From assembly GCF_033095945.1 (NCBI RefSeq), contig NZ_AP026800.1, forward strand, positions 62,001 to 126,000: 64,000 bases of DNA. Reading direction: 5' to 3'. Under the pieces are notes generated by a model. It worked only from the letters and a program-made list of their open reading frames with translations. It was not told where the DNA came from and did not search any database. Origin of the DNA: Bombiscardovia apis. GTDB lineage: Bacteria; Actinomycetota; Actinomycetes; Actinomycetales; Bifidobacteriaceae. The position numbers and the translations under genes were made by a program. Of this stretch, positions 53,156 to 62,641 are shown piece by piece (the stretch's first letter is position 1; each line of letters opens with the position of its first letter).

Positions 53156-55198
53156 GTGAAAGAAGTACTAGCCTTCGCCAAGCGAGTGCCCCTACTGCTC
53201 ATTACCATCCTGTGTGGTCTAGCTATGGGATTGCTCTGGAGTTCACACCAGCCCATTGCCCGCTGGATTGCCACTATCCTAGTGGCTGTCACCCTAGTAG
53301 ACACCTTGCGCGGCATGATAGACGACGTGCGCCAAGGCCATGTGGGAGTCGACATCTTGGCTGTCGTGGCCATTCTCTCCACCCTTGCTGTGAAAGAATA
53401 CTGGGCCGCCTGGGCCGTGGTGCTCATGGTTTACTCTGGTGCCGCTATTGAGGAATACGCCCAGTCCAGAGCCTCTTCCAACCTTACGGCCCTCGTCTCA
53501 GCTGCTCCGCAAACAGCTCACATAGTGGCAGGTGCTCGAGGCAGTGCCTCCCGGCTGGCTAACAATGGTGGTAATCTCCAAGGTGCCAGCTGGTCCACAG
53601 ACACCGTCGACCAAGTCCAGTTGGGTGACGTATTAGTTGTAAAACCGGGCGAAACCGTGCCAGTAGACGGCGAGCTTATCTCGCCCTCAGCCACCCTAGA
53701 CCTCTCTAACATCAACGGAGAACCAGTGCCCCGGCAGGTATTCACCTCCGCCCGGCTGATGTCGGGTTCGGTCAACGGTTCCGACACTTTCCTTATGGAA
53801 GCCACACAGATTTCGCGCGACTCGCAATATCAGCGCATCTTGGAGTTGGTACGCTCAGCCCAAAGCTCTAGGGCTGCAGTAGTACGCACTGCCGACTTGC
53901 TCGCAGTACCCTTCACTGTACTAGCCTTCATCATTGCTGGCGTTGCATGGATTATCTCAGGTGTACCGACCCGCTTTGCCCAAGTGCTTGTACTTGCTAC
54001 TCCCTGCCCCCTGCTCATCGCAGCCCCTGTCGCTTACATGGCAGGCTCAGGACGCTTGGCTAAGGCCGGAATTCTGATTAAAACTCAAGACGTTATTGAA
54101 AACTTGGGACGTGTATCACATATCTTCTTCGATAAAACAGGCACTCTCACGGTCAAACGCCCTCGCGTGACTCACGTAGACAAGCCAGAAGATTCCGAGC
54201 AGGGTGGGCTAGATTTGAGCGAGCAGCAGATTTTAGCAATGGCCGGAGCGGTGGAATCTTACTCAGTCCACATTCTCTCCAACGGTATCTCAGCAGCTGG
54301 TAACCAAGCTCAACAGCAGTTGCAAGAGGCATCCGCCGACAAGTCAGAAAACTCAAGTCTGTCCACACTAAGTGGGCCTATTGGTTTCCGCGCTGAGGGA
54401 GTTTCCGAGGATTCCGGTCAGGGTGTGCGAGGCAGCGTCAATGGACAACGAGTGCGCGTCGGACGCCTGGACTATGTTCTCGAAGGCAGCAGCAAAGACA
54501 AGCAGCTCTCCAACCCATTCGTTCAGTTGGCGCCCGACGAAATGGCCGCGTACGTGTCTATCGACGGCCGCCTAGCCGCGCGAATCGTCATGAAAGATGT
54601 CCCCCGAGATGATGCCACTCAAACAGTGCAGAAGTTGCGGGAGATGGGCATAGACCGCCTTTCCATGCTCACTGGAGACAAGATGGACTCAGCGAGCATT
54701 ATCGCCGAGCAAGTAGGCATCCAAGATGTGCATGCCGAACTTTTTCCCGAAGACAAGGCAAACATTATCAAGCAGTCCTCCAAACTCAACCCTAATAAGC
54801 AACCTAAGTGGGATCAGTGGATTTCTAAGTTCGTTGGAGAATCCATCACAAAGTCAGTGACCATGATGGTAGGCGACGGCGTAAACGATGCTCCCGTGCT
54901 CGCCGCTGCAGACGTAGGCATGGCCATTACCGACGGTACTACTACTGCCGCTTCGGAATCGGCCCAAGCGGTGATTATGAACGACGACATTGCCAGCGTT
55001 CCTCACGCCATTGCCATCGCCCGCCGCACTAAGCGCGTCATGCTCCAATCTGTAGTGCTCGGCCTGAGCCTAGCTACTGTCGGTATGATTGCCGCTGCCT
55101 TCAACCTCATCCCAGTAGTTGTAGGTGCCTTCGCGCAAGAAGCCATCGACGTAATCTCCATCCTCTGGGCCCTAACCGCCCTCCTTAACCGCGACTAA
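53156..55198 (+). CDS. P1B-type metal ATPase with a TPCP motif
   Basis: This 680-residue P-type ATPase starts with a GTG at 53156 that has GAGGAGG upstream. The motifs INGEPVP, LVLATPCPLLIAAPV, DKTGTLTVKRP, LTGDKMDSAS and VGDGVNDAPVLAAADVG show a working enzyme. The metal-site motif is TPCP instead of the CPC of Cu, Zn and Cd pumps. TPCP has been described in ATPases linked to Ni/Fe/Co (P1B-5-like), though those carry a hemerythrin domain that is absent here. The usual SEHPLA is replaced by YSVHILSNG. There is no N-terminal HMA domain. The metal cannot be stated; Fe(II), Ni(II) or Co(II) are possibilities. Confidence 0.85.
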   Translation: MKEVLAFAKRVPLLLITILCGLAMGLLWSSHQPIARWIATILVAVTLVDTLRGMIDDVRQGHVGVDILAVVAILSTLAVKEYWAAWAVVLMVYSGAAIEEYAQSRASSNLTALVSAAPQTAHIVAGARGSASRLANNGGNLQGASWSTDTVDQVQLGDVLVVKPGETVPVDGELISPSATLDLSNINGEPVPRQVFTSARLMSGSVNGSDTFLMEATQISRDSQYQRILELVRSAQSSRAAVVRTADLLAVPFTVLAFIIAGVAWIISGVPTRFAQVLVLATPCPLLIAAPVAYMAGSGRLAKAGILIKTQDVIENLGRVSHIFFDKTGTLTVKRPRVTHVDKPEDSEQGGLDLSEQQILAMAGAVESYSVHILSNGISAAGNQAQQQLQEASADKSENSSLSTLSGPIGFRAEGVSEDSGQGVRGSVNGQRVRVGRLDYVLEGSSKDKQLSNPFVQLAPDEMAAYVSIDGRLAARIVMKDVPRDDATQTVQKLREMGIDRLSMLTGDKMDSASIIAEQVGIQDVHAELFPEDKANIIKQSSKLNPNKQPKWDQWISKFVGESITKSVTMMVGDGVNDAPVLAAADVGMAITDGTTTAASESAQAVIMNDDIASVPHAIAIARRTKRVMLQSVVLGLSLATVGMIAAAFNLIPVVVGAFAQEAIDVISILWALTALLNRD

Positions 55199-55249
55199 AC
55201 GGTCAACTGAGGGTTTTGGCGAGGCAGGTATTGCGATAGGCTGGTAGGT

Positions 55250-56719
55250 ATGAGTGAATCTATGAATGTGAACGAAAGCCAAGCGCAAAGCCGTCTCAAG
55301 GTGGCCGTTATCGGGGCGGGGCCTGCAGGAGTATATGCCTCTGATATTTTGCTCCGGCAGCTGGCCGAGCAGGGCGAAGAGCTGGGGCTGGGCACGGACG
55401 CACGCATAGATATTTTCGAGAAGTTGCCCGTGCCTTTTGGCCTGGTTCGCTACGGGGTTGCGCCCGACCATCCCAGTATTAAATATATTGCCGGGGCCCT
55501 TGAAAAAACGCTCTCTAACCCAGATTTGCACCTGTACGCGGATGTGGAATTCGGGAAAGATATTAGCTTAGAGGAACTGGAAGAGCGCTATGATGTGGTG
55601 CTCTTTGCTACCGGTGCGACCGACGATCGCCCGCTGGAGATAGAAGGCCACGGGCTCGATGGAGTGTATGGCGCTGCTCATTTTGTGGAGTGGTACGACG
55701 GCTACCCAACTGCCCCTTTGCAATGGCCGCTTGAGGCTCGCCAGGTTGCAGTTATCGGCGGCGGCAACGTAGCTATGGACGTGGCACGCTTGCTGATGCG
55801 TCAAGCTAATGACCTTCTGCCTACCGATGTACCTGACAACGTGTACGAGGGCATCGCTGCCAACCCCGCCCGGGAGCTGCACATGTTCATTCGCCGAGGT
55901 CCGGCCCAAGCTAAGTTTGCTGTTCAAGAGCTGCGTGAGCTGGAGAAGCTGCCAGGTGTGCAAATTATCATTGACCAAGCCGACTTTGAACTCGACGAAG
56001 CTACGATTGCCCAGGCCAACGAAGACAAGCTCACTCGGCAAATGTTAGCCGAGCTTTACACGATTCGAGACATGGCTGAGCAGATGGAAGCTCAGGGCGG
56101 CACCGACTTTGAGGGCAATCCCGCCGATCGCAAGTACTATATTCACTTCTACCAGATGCCCTCAGCCATCCTTGGCACCGATGGTAAGGTGAGCGGAATT
56201 CGGGTGGAGCACACGCGAGTCGATGCCAGCGGCCGCATGAGTGAGACCGGCGAATACAGCGAATACCCGGTGCAGGCCGTCTACCACGCTATCGGTTATA
56301 AGCCTGCCGAAGTGAGCAACATCCCCTACGATTTTGGCGCATACACGCTGGCCAACGACCACGGCCGCATCTGCTCGGCCCCGGCCAGCCAAGGCGGAGA
56401 GCCCCTGCCGCGCTTGTATGCCACCGGTTGGGCTAAGCGCGGACCAGTAGGGCTGATCGGCTCCACTAAGTCCGACGCGTTGGAAACCGTCTCGAATATG
56501 CTTTCCGACTTGGCAGCCAGCAATGCTCACGGCCGTTTGGCACCAGACCGCGCTGAGGACTCCACAGACCGCCTGCTAGAGGCCAAAGGCGTGCGGCCCA
56601 TCGACTTCGCTGGATGGCTGCGCGTAGACGCTTATGAGCGTGCCGAGGGAGCCAAGGCAGGCCGCGAACACATCAAGGTAGTAGACCCAGACCAACTCCG
56701 CCGCCTATCACACAGCTAG
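55250..56719 (+). CDS. fprA: Ferredoxin/adrenodoxin-type NADP+ reductase
   Basis: This 489-residue FAD enzyme passes electrons between NADPH and ferredoxin-like proteins. It shows the FAD Rossmann motif VAVIGAGPAGVYASDIL, PVPFGLVRYGVAPDHPSIK, the NADP site VAVIGGGNVAMDVARLL and GWAKRGPVGLIGSTKSDA near the C-terminus, all typical of the FprA/adrenodoxin reductase group. It lies 51 bases after the metal ATPase gene on the same strand and may be co-transcribed with it. A second in-frame ATG lies at 55262. Confidence 0.92.
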   Translation: MSESMNVNESQAQSRLKVAVIGAGPAGVYASDILLRQLAEQGEELGLGTDARIDIFEKLPVPFGLVRYGVAPDHPSIKYIAGALEKTLSNPDLHLYADVEFGKDISLEELEERYDVVLFATGATDDRPLEIEGHGLDGVYGAAHFVEWYDGYPTAPLQWPLEARQVAVIGGGNVAMDVARLLMRQANDLLPTDVPDNVYEGIAANPARELHMFIRRGPAQAKFAVQELRELEKLPGVQIIIDQADFELDEATIAQANEDKLTRQMLAELYTIRDMAEQMEAQGGTDFEGNPADRKYYIHFYQMPSAILGTDGKVSGIRVEHTRVDASGRMSETGEYSEYPVQAVYHAIGYKPAEVSNIPYDFGAYTLANDHGRICSAPASQGGEPLPRLYATGWAKRGPVGLIGSTKSDALETVSNMLSDLAASNAHGRLAPDRAEDSTDRLLEAKGVRPIDFAGWLRVDAYERAEGAKAGREHIKVVDPDQLRRLSHS

Positions 56720-56779
56720 CCCGGCGCTCGGCTAAAGCCTGCCAAAACCCTGTGCTCTCAGCGTTTCGGCAGGCTTGTT

Positions 56780-56855
56780 GTCAAAATGTAAACCTTAAAC
56801 ACTATTTATGTGCAAAATGCAAACTCCTTCACTCCCGTTTTGGTGCAAAATGCAA
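56780..56855. promoter_or_regulatory. Three phased CAAAATG repeats before htpX
   Basis: GTGCAAAATGCAA occurs at 56810-56822 and 56843-56855. A weaker copy, GTCAAAATGTAAA, lies at 56780-56792. The CAAAATG cores are spaced by 31 and 33 bases, about three helical turns. They lie ~100-165 bases before the htpX start codon and may be operator sites. Confidence 0.45.
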
Positions 56856-56951
56856 GATTTTGTGGTTTCGTATCGTTCGGATGACCGCTAGCTTGAGGAG
56901 CAAAGGCTCGTCTGCGGGCAGAAATCAGGATTGGCGGCTAGAGTTTTGCCT

Positions 56952-57878
56952 ATGAACGAGAAATTTAAGGTACATGGGCACTTCAACGGTCTCAAGACTA
57001 CGCTGCTCTTTGCGTTGATGTGGGCCGTCATTATGCTGATTTGGTGGCTCACGGGCGCTCGCTCAGGCACTTTCGGCATCTACATAGCCATCGGACTGAT
57101 TACTACTTTCTTGTCGTATTGGTTCTCCGACCGTATTGCGATTGCTTCTATGCGTGCGCAGCCGGTCAGTGAGCAGCAGGCTCCGGAGCTCTACCAGATT
57201 GTGCGTGAGCTCTCAAGCCGCGCAGGTAAGCCCATGCCCAAGATTTATATAGCACCCACCAATTCGCCTAATGCTTTCGCAACTGGCCGCAACGAACGTC
57301 ACGCAGCCGTGTGCTGCACCCAGGGCATCTTAAATATGCTCGATGCGCGCGAAATTCGCGGAGTGCTCGGCCACGAGCTCATGCACGTTTACAACCATGA
57401 CATTCTCACTTCGGCGGTTGCTTCCGCTATGGCGACGGTGATTACTTACTTGGGTTACGGTCTCATGTATTTTGGTGGCGGCAACGATAGTCGCAACAGA
57501 GACAGCGGCATTCTAAGTCTCATCGGTGTCTTAGCGAGCTCGATTTTGGTGCCAATAGGTGCTTCGCTCATCCAGATGGCAATTTCTCGCACACGCGAAT
57601 ACGATGCTGACGAAGATGGTTCAAGGCTCACAGGCGATCCGGAAGCGCTAGCCAGTGCTCTAGCCAAGATTACTTCGGGCGCCGAGGCCAATCCCATGCC
57701 TCAGACCGCTGGTACCCAGTCTGCCGCCGCGCTCATGATTGCTAATCCCTTCTCGGTTCAAGGCTTCAGCAAGCTCTTCTCCACGCACCCCCCAACCTCT
57801 GACCGCATAGCCCGCCTCATGCAAATGTCCCAAGAAATGCGCCTATCCCAATCCCAACAACCCACCCAGATTCACTAG
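56952..57878 (+). CDS. htpX: HtpX-family membrane zinc metalloprotease
   Basis: HtpX degrades misfolded membrane proteins. The protein has 308 residues from the ATG at 56952; seven earlier codons with a TTG start are possible but less likely. Helices lie at residues ~18-35 and 42-65 and in the middle (SAVASAMATVITYLGYGLMYF; SLIGVLASSILVPIGASLI). The zinc site is HELMH in GVLGHELMHVYNHD, with the third ligand glutamate in the helix containing TREYDADEDGSRLTG. AIYIAPTNSPNAFATGR-like PKIYIAPTNSPNAFATGR is also typical. It converges on nagA with 59 bases between stops. Confidence 0.93.
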   Translation: MNEKFKVHGHFNGLKTTLLFALMWAVIMLIWWLTGARSGTFGIYIAIGLITTFLSYWFSDRIAIASMRAQPVSEQQAPELYQIVRELSSRAGKPMPKIYIAPTNSPNAFATGRNERHAAVCCTQGILNMLDAREIRGVLGHELMHVYNHDILTSAVASAMATVITYLGYGLMYFGGGNDSRNRDSGILSLIGVLASSILVPIGASLIQMAISRTREYDADEDGSRLTGDPEALASALAKITSGAEANPMPQTAGTQSAAALMIANPFSVQGFSKLFSTHPPTSDRIARLMQMSQEMRLSQSQQPTQIH

Positions 57879-57937
57879 TTCAGATCTGCTGTCGAGCCAA
57901 TCCCGTCAGATAGCTGGCACATACTTCGGGCGCAGTG

Positions 57938-59251
57938 CTAGCGGATCTGGCGGCCGGCGCAGATGATCGTTTCGGGGGTCCAAGTGCTGGGGTCTAGTAG
58001 CAGTAAGTCGGCGGCGTAGGTGGGGGATATGAGGCCTAGGGGAGCCCCGGTGATAGGGTTCGGGCGGTCTAGGCCTAGGGACCGGGCGGGGGTGACGGTA
58101 GCTGCTTCGATGGCTGCGGGCTCGCTCAGGCCGATCGCTTGCACAGCCCGGCGCACGGCTACGTCAAGGGTGAGTGTAGAGCCTGCGATAGCGCCGTTGG
58201 AAACCAATCGGGCATGCCCGTCTTCAACGTTTACATCGAGCGAACCTAGCTTGTAAGCCCCATCCGGGCAGCCCGTGGCTTCCATAGCGTCAGTAATGAG
58301 GGCAATCCGGTGGGGGAAGAGCTCGAAAGCCAAGCGTACAGCGGGGTTTTGCACGTGGAACCCGTCGTTGATGAGCTCGGCTGTGACGCGCGCATCCTCC
58401 ATTGCAGCCGGAATGGGTCCCGGATGCCGGTGGTGTATCCCATTCATAGCGTTGAAAATATGTGTCAATATGTGAGCGCCAGCATCAAAAGCTTGGCAGG
58501 TCTGCTCATAATCAGCGTCGCAATGCCCTACTGCGGGTACTACTGAGGCGGCACTCAATCGCTCAATTGCTTCCATTCCATGCTCTCGCTCGGGAGCAAC
58601 CGTCACCTGGCGTATGCAACCATCCGCAGCCTCAAGCAGCTGGTCAAGAGCCGCAGAATCGGGGTTGCGCAAGCATTGCGGGTCGTGGGCTCCCTTGCGA
58701 GATAAAGCAATAAAAGGCCCCTCTAAGTGAGCGCCCAGCACGTCTGGCCGGGCCTGCGTGGCCTTACGAACCTCTCGTAGGTTGGCGCTCATTACGTCGA
58801 GAGGATTGGTGATAAGGCTCAACACTTGGCGGGTCGTGCCGTGGAGCATGTGCCCAGCGCGGGCCACGCGAATACCTTCTTGGCCGTCGTCGAAGGAGTG
58901 CTGCCAAGAGCCGTGAGCATGAATGTCAATGAAGCCAGGCGTTAAGAGCTGGCCTTGGGCGTCGATGTAGCGAGTTCTGTCGGAATCGTGCGCAATAGGT
59001 GCGCCGGGAGTGGAGGTACCTTCGCGGGCCTGAGTTGGTAGGGCCGGCAAGCCTAAGCCCCTGAGTGTTGCGGCAAGGGCTTCTTTGCCCTGACCAGTAG
59101 CGGTAATCGTTGTACCGGTGGTTATGACCCAAGCTTGGTCTACACTTCCGCGCGCGTCAATGCGGCGGGCATTGTATATAACGAATGAACGGGCTGGCTC
59201 GTGCAGTGCCGTTTCAACCTCGTAAGCCTGCTTTTCAAACGCTGCTGCCAT
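57938..59251 (-). CDS. nagA: N-acetylglucosamine-6-phosphate deacetylase
   Basis: NagA removes acetate from GlcNAc-6-phosphate. The start is the ATG at 59249-59251, with GGGAGG 6 bases upstream; a longer frame to 59314 passes through that site. The protein has 437 residues. Metal-site and family motifs are PGFIDIHAHGSW, LGAHLEGPFIALSRKGAHDP, VPAVGHCDADYEQ, GAHILTHIFNAMNGIHHR and LITDAMEATG. It lies 87 bases after nagB on the same strand and is the last gene of the nag operon. Confidence 0.94.
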   Translation of the reverse strand: MAAAFEKQAYEVETALHEPARSFVIYNARRIDARGSVDQAWVITTGTTITATGQGKEALAATLRGLGLPALPTQAREGTSTPGAPIAHDSDRTRYIDAQGQLLTPGFIDIHAHGSWQHSFDDGQEGIRVARAGHMLHGTTRQVLSLITNPLDVMSANLREVRKATQARPDVLGAHLEGPFIALSRKGAHDPQCLRNPDSAALDQLLEAADGCIRQVTVAPEREHGMEAIERLSAASVVPAVGHCDADYEQTCQAFDAGAHILTHIFNAMNGIHHRHPGPIPAAMEDARVTAELINDGFHVQNPAVRLAFELFPHRIALITDAMEATGCPDGAYKLGSLDVNVEDGHARLVSNGAIAGSTLTLDVAVRRAVQAIGLSEPAAIEAATVTPARSLGLDRPNPITGAPLGLISPTYAADLLLLDPSTWTPETIICAGRQIR

Positions 59252-59338
59252 ATCGGCCTCCCTGTCCTTATTTGTTCGCCCATCGATGTGCGCGCCCACA
59301 TTGAGGGCGCGCACAGGTTGTGTGAGTGAAGCTCGCGC

Positions 59339-60127
59339 TTAGATGCCCTGCCAAGCTGGCTTGTTGTCGTATGCCCACTTGTAGTAGTCGCGGTTCTGCA
59401 AGCGAGCGGCGGCTGCTTCGTCAACGATGACCGTCGCATGTGGATGGAGCTGAAGGGCCGATGCCGGGCAGAAGGAGGAGATGCCGCCCTCAACCGTCGC
59501 GGCAACCGCTTCGGCCTTGCCTGCGCCGAAAGCAAGCAGAACTAGTTGGCGAGCTTTCAGAATCGTTCCAATACCTTGCGTAATGCAATGAGTGGGCACC
59601 TGGTTGATGTCGTTGTCGAAGAAGCGAGCGTTGTCGACGCGGGTCTGCTCAGTCAGCGTCTTAATGCGGGTGCCCGAGGCCAGCGAGGAGCCGGGCTCGT
59701 TGAATCCGATATGTCCGTCGGTGCCAATGCCCAGAATCTGCATGTCAACTCCGCCAGCTGCCTCAATCGCGGCATCGTATTCGCGGCCCGCCGTAGCGAT
59801 GGTGTCGAGGTTGCCGTTGGGCACGTGCACCAGCTCTGGGTTCAGCCCTAGCGGTTCTACGACGGTGCGGTCGATGGTGGAGCGGTAAGACTGTGGGTGC
59901 TTGGGGTCCAATCCGGCGTACTCGTCGAGGGCAAAGCCGCGCACTTGCGAGACATCGATATGGTCAGCTTCTACTTTCGCAGCCAGCGCTTTATATGCGG
60001 CTAGCGGGCTGGAGCCGGTTGCCAACCCCAGTATGCAGTTGGGTTTAGCCGCGATGAGCTGGGCGGCGCAGTCTGCGTAAATGCGCCCGGCCTCGTCTTC
60101 ATTGGAAACGATAATCACTTCTGCCAT
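59339..60127 (-). CDS. nagB: Glucosamine-6-phosphate deaminase
   Basis: NagB turns glucosamine-6-phosphate into fructose-6-phosphate and ammonia. The 262-residue protein has LGLATGSSPLAAYKALA, FALDEYAGLDPKHPQSY, LGIGTDGHIGFNEPGSSLAS and THCITQGIGTILKARQLVLLAFG. AAGGAG lies before the ATG at 60127. It sits between the ROK kinase and nagA genes, all read on the minus strand. Confidence 0.95.
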   Translation of the reverse strand: MAEVIIVSNEDEAGRIYADCAAQLIAAKPNCILGLATGSSPLAAYKALAAKVEADHIDVSQVRGFALDEYAGLDPKHPQSYRSTIDRTVVEPLGLNPELVHVPNGNLDTIATAGREYDAAIEAAGGVDMQILGIGTDGHIGFNEPGSSLASGTRIKTLTEQTRVDNARFFDNDINQVPTHCITQGIGTILKARQLVLLAFGAGKAEAVAATVEGGISSFCPASALQLHPHATVIVDEAAAARLQNRDYYKWAYDNKPAWQGI

Positions 60128-60198
60128 GTTTACTCCTTATTGTGTGAGTACTGTTGTGCTACTACTTTTTGTGGTTGAAATTGGTTGGTAGGTGCTTT

Positions 60199-61203
60199 TT
60201 ATTTACCCGGCAGTGCGCCTGATTTGGCTTGCTGGGCTCCGGCCAAGGCAGCTCCGATAGCTCCGATAGCGCGCTCAGCTGGCACTAAACTTAAGCGCTC
60301 GGGTAACTTAAGCGAGTCGATAAAATGACTATTCGCCGCCTGCCGCTCTAGCTCTGTGTTGACCACATTCAGCAGGTCCGGCCCAGTTTTTGTGAGTCCA
60401 CCACCGATGACGATGGTGTTAGGATCAATGCTGAGCGCCACGATTTGTATGACCGTAGCCACACCTTGTGCAAACATACTCAAGACTTGCTCGGCTTGGA
60501 GGTTTCCCTCGCGCGAGCGCCGGATGATGTCTGGCAGTGGCGGATTGGCCTGGGGCCAGAGCCTAGCCAGCGCTGAGCCAGAAGCCACGGTCTCTAAGCA
60601 GCCTTGCTGACCGCATTTACAAGCGAATCTGTGGAGTTCGACGGGTATGTGCCCTATTTCTCCTATGGCTCCGCTGGCCCCGTGGTCAATGTGTCCTTGG
60701 CGGATAATGCCCGCCGCTAAGCCGGTTCCTAGGTTGATAAAGACCATTGTGGGAACCTTTGAATCAGCGTACGCGCCAAGAGCTGCGGCGTTTACGTCGT
60801 TTTCGATGCCTACGGGCATGCCTAGTTCGCGACTGAGCTCGGTGCCTAGTTCCACCTTGCGAATATGCAAATTCACCGCATCCCAGACCGTTCCGCTAAC
60901 ACTGTCCACTCGTCCTGGAATGCCAATGCCTAGGCTGCTGGCCTCCTGCGAATACTCGCTTCCAGCCTGCGCTTGAAGTTCGCGTACGCTCTGGGCCAAG
61001 TCTTCGATTACCTGTTCATTGCCAGGGCGCGAGGGTTTGCGCGTACTTGCCACTGTGTGGCCAGCAGCGTCTATAGCAACGCCCTCAATTTTGGTGCCGC
61101 CTATATCGAGGCCAATACGCAACCCCCCGACCCTCTGCTCAACCGGGCTCTTGCCTGCTGATTGTTTGCGCTCTTGTTTTCGTGCGCTATCTTGTGTGGT
61201 CAT
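60199..61203 (-). CDS. ROK-family sugar kinase, likely N-acetylglucosamine or glucose kinase
   Basis: This 334-residue ROK kinase starts the nag operon. It has the ATP phosphate motif GLDIGGTKIEGVAID, GIPGRVDSVSG, ENDVNAAALGAYAD with the catalytic aspartate, the ROK zinc site CKCGQQGCLETVASG and VIGGGLTKTGPDLL. Position before nagB and nagA suggests that it phosphorylates N-acetylglucosamine, though ROK kinases for glucose or mannose look the same. The ATG at 61203 has no clear ribosome site. Confidence 0.9.
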   Translation of the reverse strand: MTTQDSARKQERKQSAGKSPVEQRVGGLRIGLDIGGTKIEGVAIDAAGHTVASTRKPSRPGNEQVIEDLAQSVRELQAQAGSEYSQEASSLGIGIPGRVDSVSGTVWDAVNLHIRKVELGTELSRELGMPVGIENDVNAAALGAYADSKVPTMVFINLGTGLAAGIIRQGHIDHGASGAIGEIGHIPVELHRFACKCGQQGCLETVASGSALARLWPQANPPLPDIIRRSREGNLQAEQVLSMFAQGVATVIQIVALSIDPNTIVIGGGLTKTGPDLLNVVNTELERQAANSHFIDSLKLPERLSLVPAERAIGAIGAALAGAQQAKSGALPGK

Positions 61204-61507
61204 GGTGGATTCAGCCAGCTTTAGCGGTATACAGGATTGGAGTCGGGTTTGATGCTTCCATCATCGGATTCCTTCCTCTACGGTGAGTTCTTATAGCGGT
61301 GTGTACGTCCTGCCGCTCTTGTTACTAAGTCTACTAATAGAATACCACCTATTTGTAAAGATAGTATACATATATGATTTGGTTTGAGAAAAATCGATAT
61401 TGAAAATCTATCGGTATAGTTGCTAAGTGTTCTCGTAGCTGGGGATTGCTGTAGAATAACTTGTAAGCGCGCAGCCGATGTGGCAGAGCGGTATGGAGTG
61501 GATACGG
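61204..61507. other. Divergent promoter region of the nag operon and ROK regulator
   Basis: No gene is visible. The stretch 61320-61440 is much richer in A and T than its surroundings (TAGTATACATATATGATTTG near 61360-61380; AAATCGATATTGAAAATC near 61391-61409) and probably holds both promoters and the regulator's operators. I cannot assign individual sites. Confidence 0.5.
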
Positions 61508-62632
61508 ATGCCTACTATGACCAGTAATGTTAAGAGTCTTTCTAAAGCTCTACCGGAGTCGGTACGTCGTCACAACAGGGCCGTGTTATTACACTTGCTT
61601 TATCCTGATCTTGCGCTTACAAGAGCCGATTTGGCGCGGGCTTCTGGCCTTACGCGCGTGGCCGTTTCCGATATTGTCGCCGATTTAGTGGCACAGGGAC
61701 TTTTGCAAGAGCGAGGCCCGAGTGCGTCTGCCGGTCCAGGCAAGCGCGGCCAGTTGCTCGCTATCAATCCCAGCAGTCGCAGCATAGTCACCTTAGACCT
61801 TTCCGCACCTTACATTTTTCGCGGTGCAGTAATGAATTTGTTGGGGCAAGTGACAGCTCGGCGCGAGATTCCGCTGGGCACAGCCCATACGCAAGAGGCT
61901 CAGCTTGAACTTGTAGGCCAATTGTGCGAAGAACTTATGGCGGCCGCGCAAGCACCGATTTTGGGAGTGGGCGTGGCCAGTCCAGGCATTGTCAACGCCG
62001 AGGGCGTGGTAGACGACACTGCGAATTTTGGCTGGACCCATGTTGATTTCCGTCGTTTCCTTTCTAATCGGGCCGGTTTGGAACCTGCTCTCATCTCGGT
62101 CGAAAACGATGCCAATAGTGAAGTTTTGGCCGAGCAACAGTATGGATCGGGTGGCTCGAACCTGCTGCTCGTCCACATGGCTCAAGGCTTGGGTGCGGGG
62201 CTATTAGTAGGAGGCGAGCTGGTTCGAGGTCGCAACCGGGCTGCCGGTGAGATTGGCCAAGTCAAGGTTGAGTCCGGAGGCCAGCGGCGTTTGGAATCGT
62301 GTATTTCGGTGCCTTTGTTGGCAGCACAAATGGAAAAGGAACCTGGACGCGCGCAGGCAATACTGACGCAAGCTGGGCGCCTATTGGGCTCTGCGCTCTC
62401 GATGCCGGTGGGTTTGCTTGACCTGTCGCAAGTTGCTATTTTGGGGCAGGCTCAAGTGGTCAATCAGACCTTCATCTCGGCCGTCGAGGAAGCACTCAAC
62501 GAAGCTGTTTCCGCTGATTTTCGTCGCCGCGTAATGGTTTTGCGATCGAGCTTAGGCGAAGACGCAGCCCTGCTCGGTGCCTGCGCCACCGTAGTGCGCA
62601 CCCAGCTCTACTCCGGTGAAATTCGCGAATAG
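61508..62632 (+). CDS. ROK-family transcriptional regulator (NagC/XylR type)
   Basis: This 374-residue protein joins an N-terminal winged helix (ALTRADLARASGLTRVAVSDIV) to a ROK sugar-binding domain. The ROK part has VGVASPGIVNAEGVVDD, ENDANSEVLAEQQYG and HMAQGLGAGLLVGGELVRG, but the zinc-site cysteines of ROK kinases are mostly lost (RLESCISVP), as is usual in regulators. The start at 61508 has TGGAGTGG upstream. It is divergent from the nag operon and most likely represses it until an amino sugar phosphate binds. Confidence 0.9.
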   Translation: MPTMTSNVKSLSKALPESVRRHNRAVLLHLLYPDLALTRADLARASGLTRVAVSDIVADLVAQGLLQERGPSASAGPGKRGQLLAINPSSRSIVTLDLSAPYIFRGAVMNLLGQVTARREIPLGTAHTQEAQLELVGQLCEELMAAAQAPILGVGVASPGIVNAEGVVDDTANFGWTHVDFRRFLSNRAGLEPALISVENDANSEVLAEQQYGSGGSNLLLVHMAQGLGAGLLVGGELVRGRNRAAGEIGQVKVESGGQRRLESCISVPLLAAQMEKEPGRAQAILTQAGRLLGSALSMPVGLLDLSQVAILGQAQVVNQTFISAVEEALNEAVSADFRRRVMVLRSSLGEDAALLGACATVVRTQLYSGEIRE

Positions 62633-62641
62633 ATGGACCGT

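Noticed and set aside
59100..59116. Third copy of the GGTAATCGTTGTA site
   Set aside because: It lies inside nagA coding sequence and matches only 13 bases, so it is probably chance.
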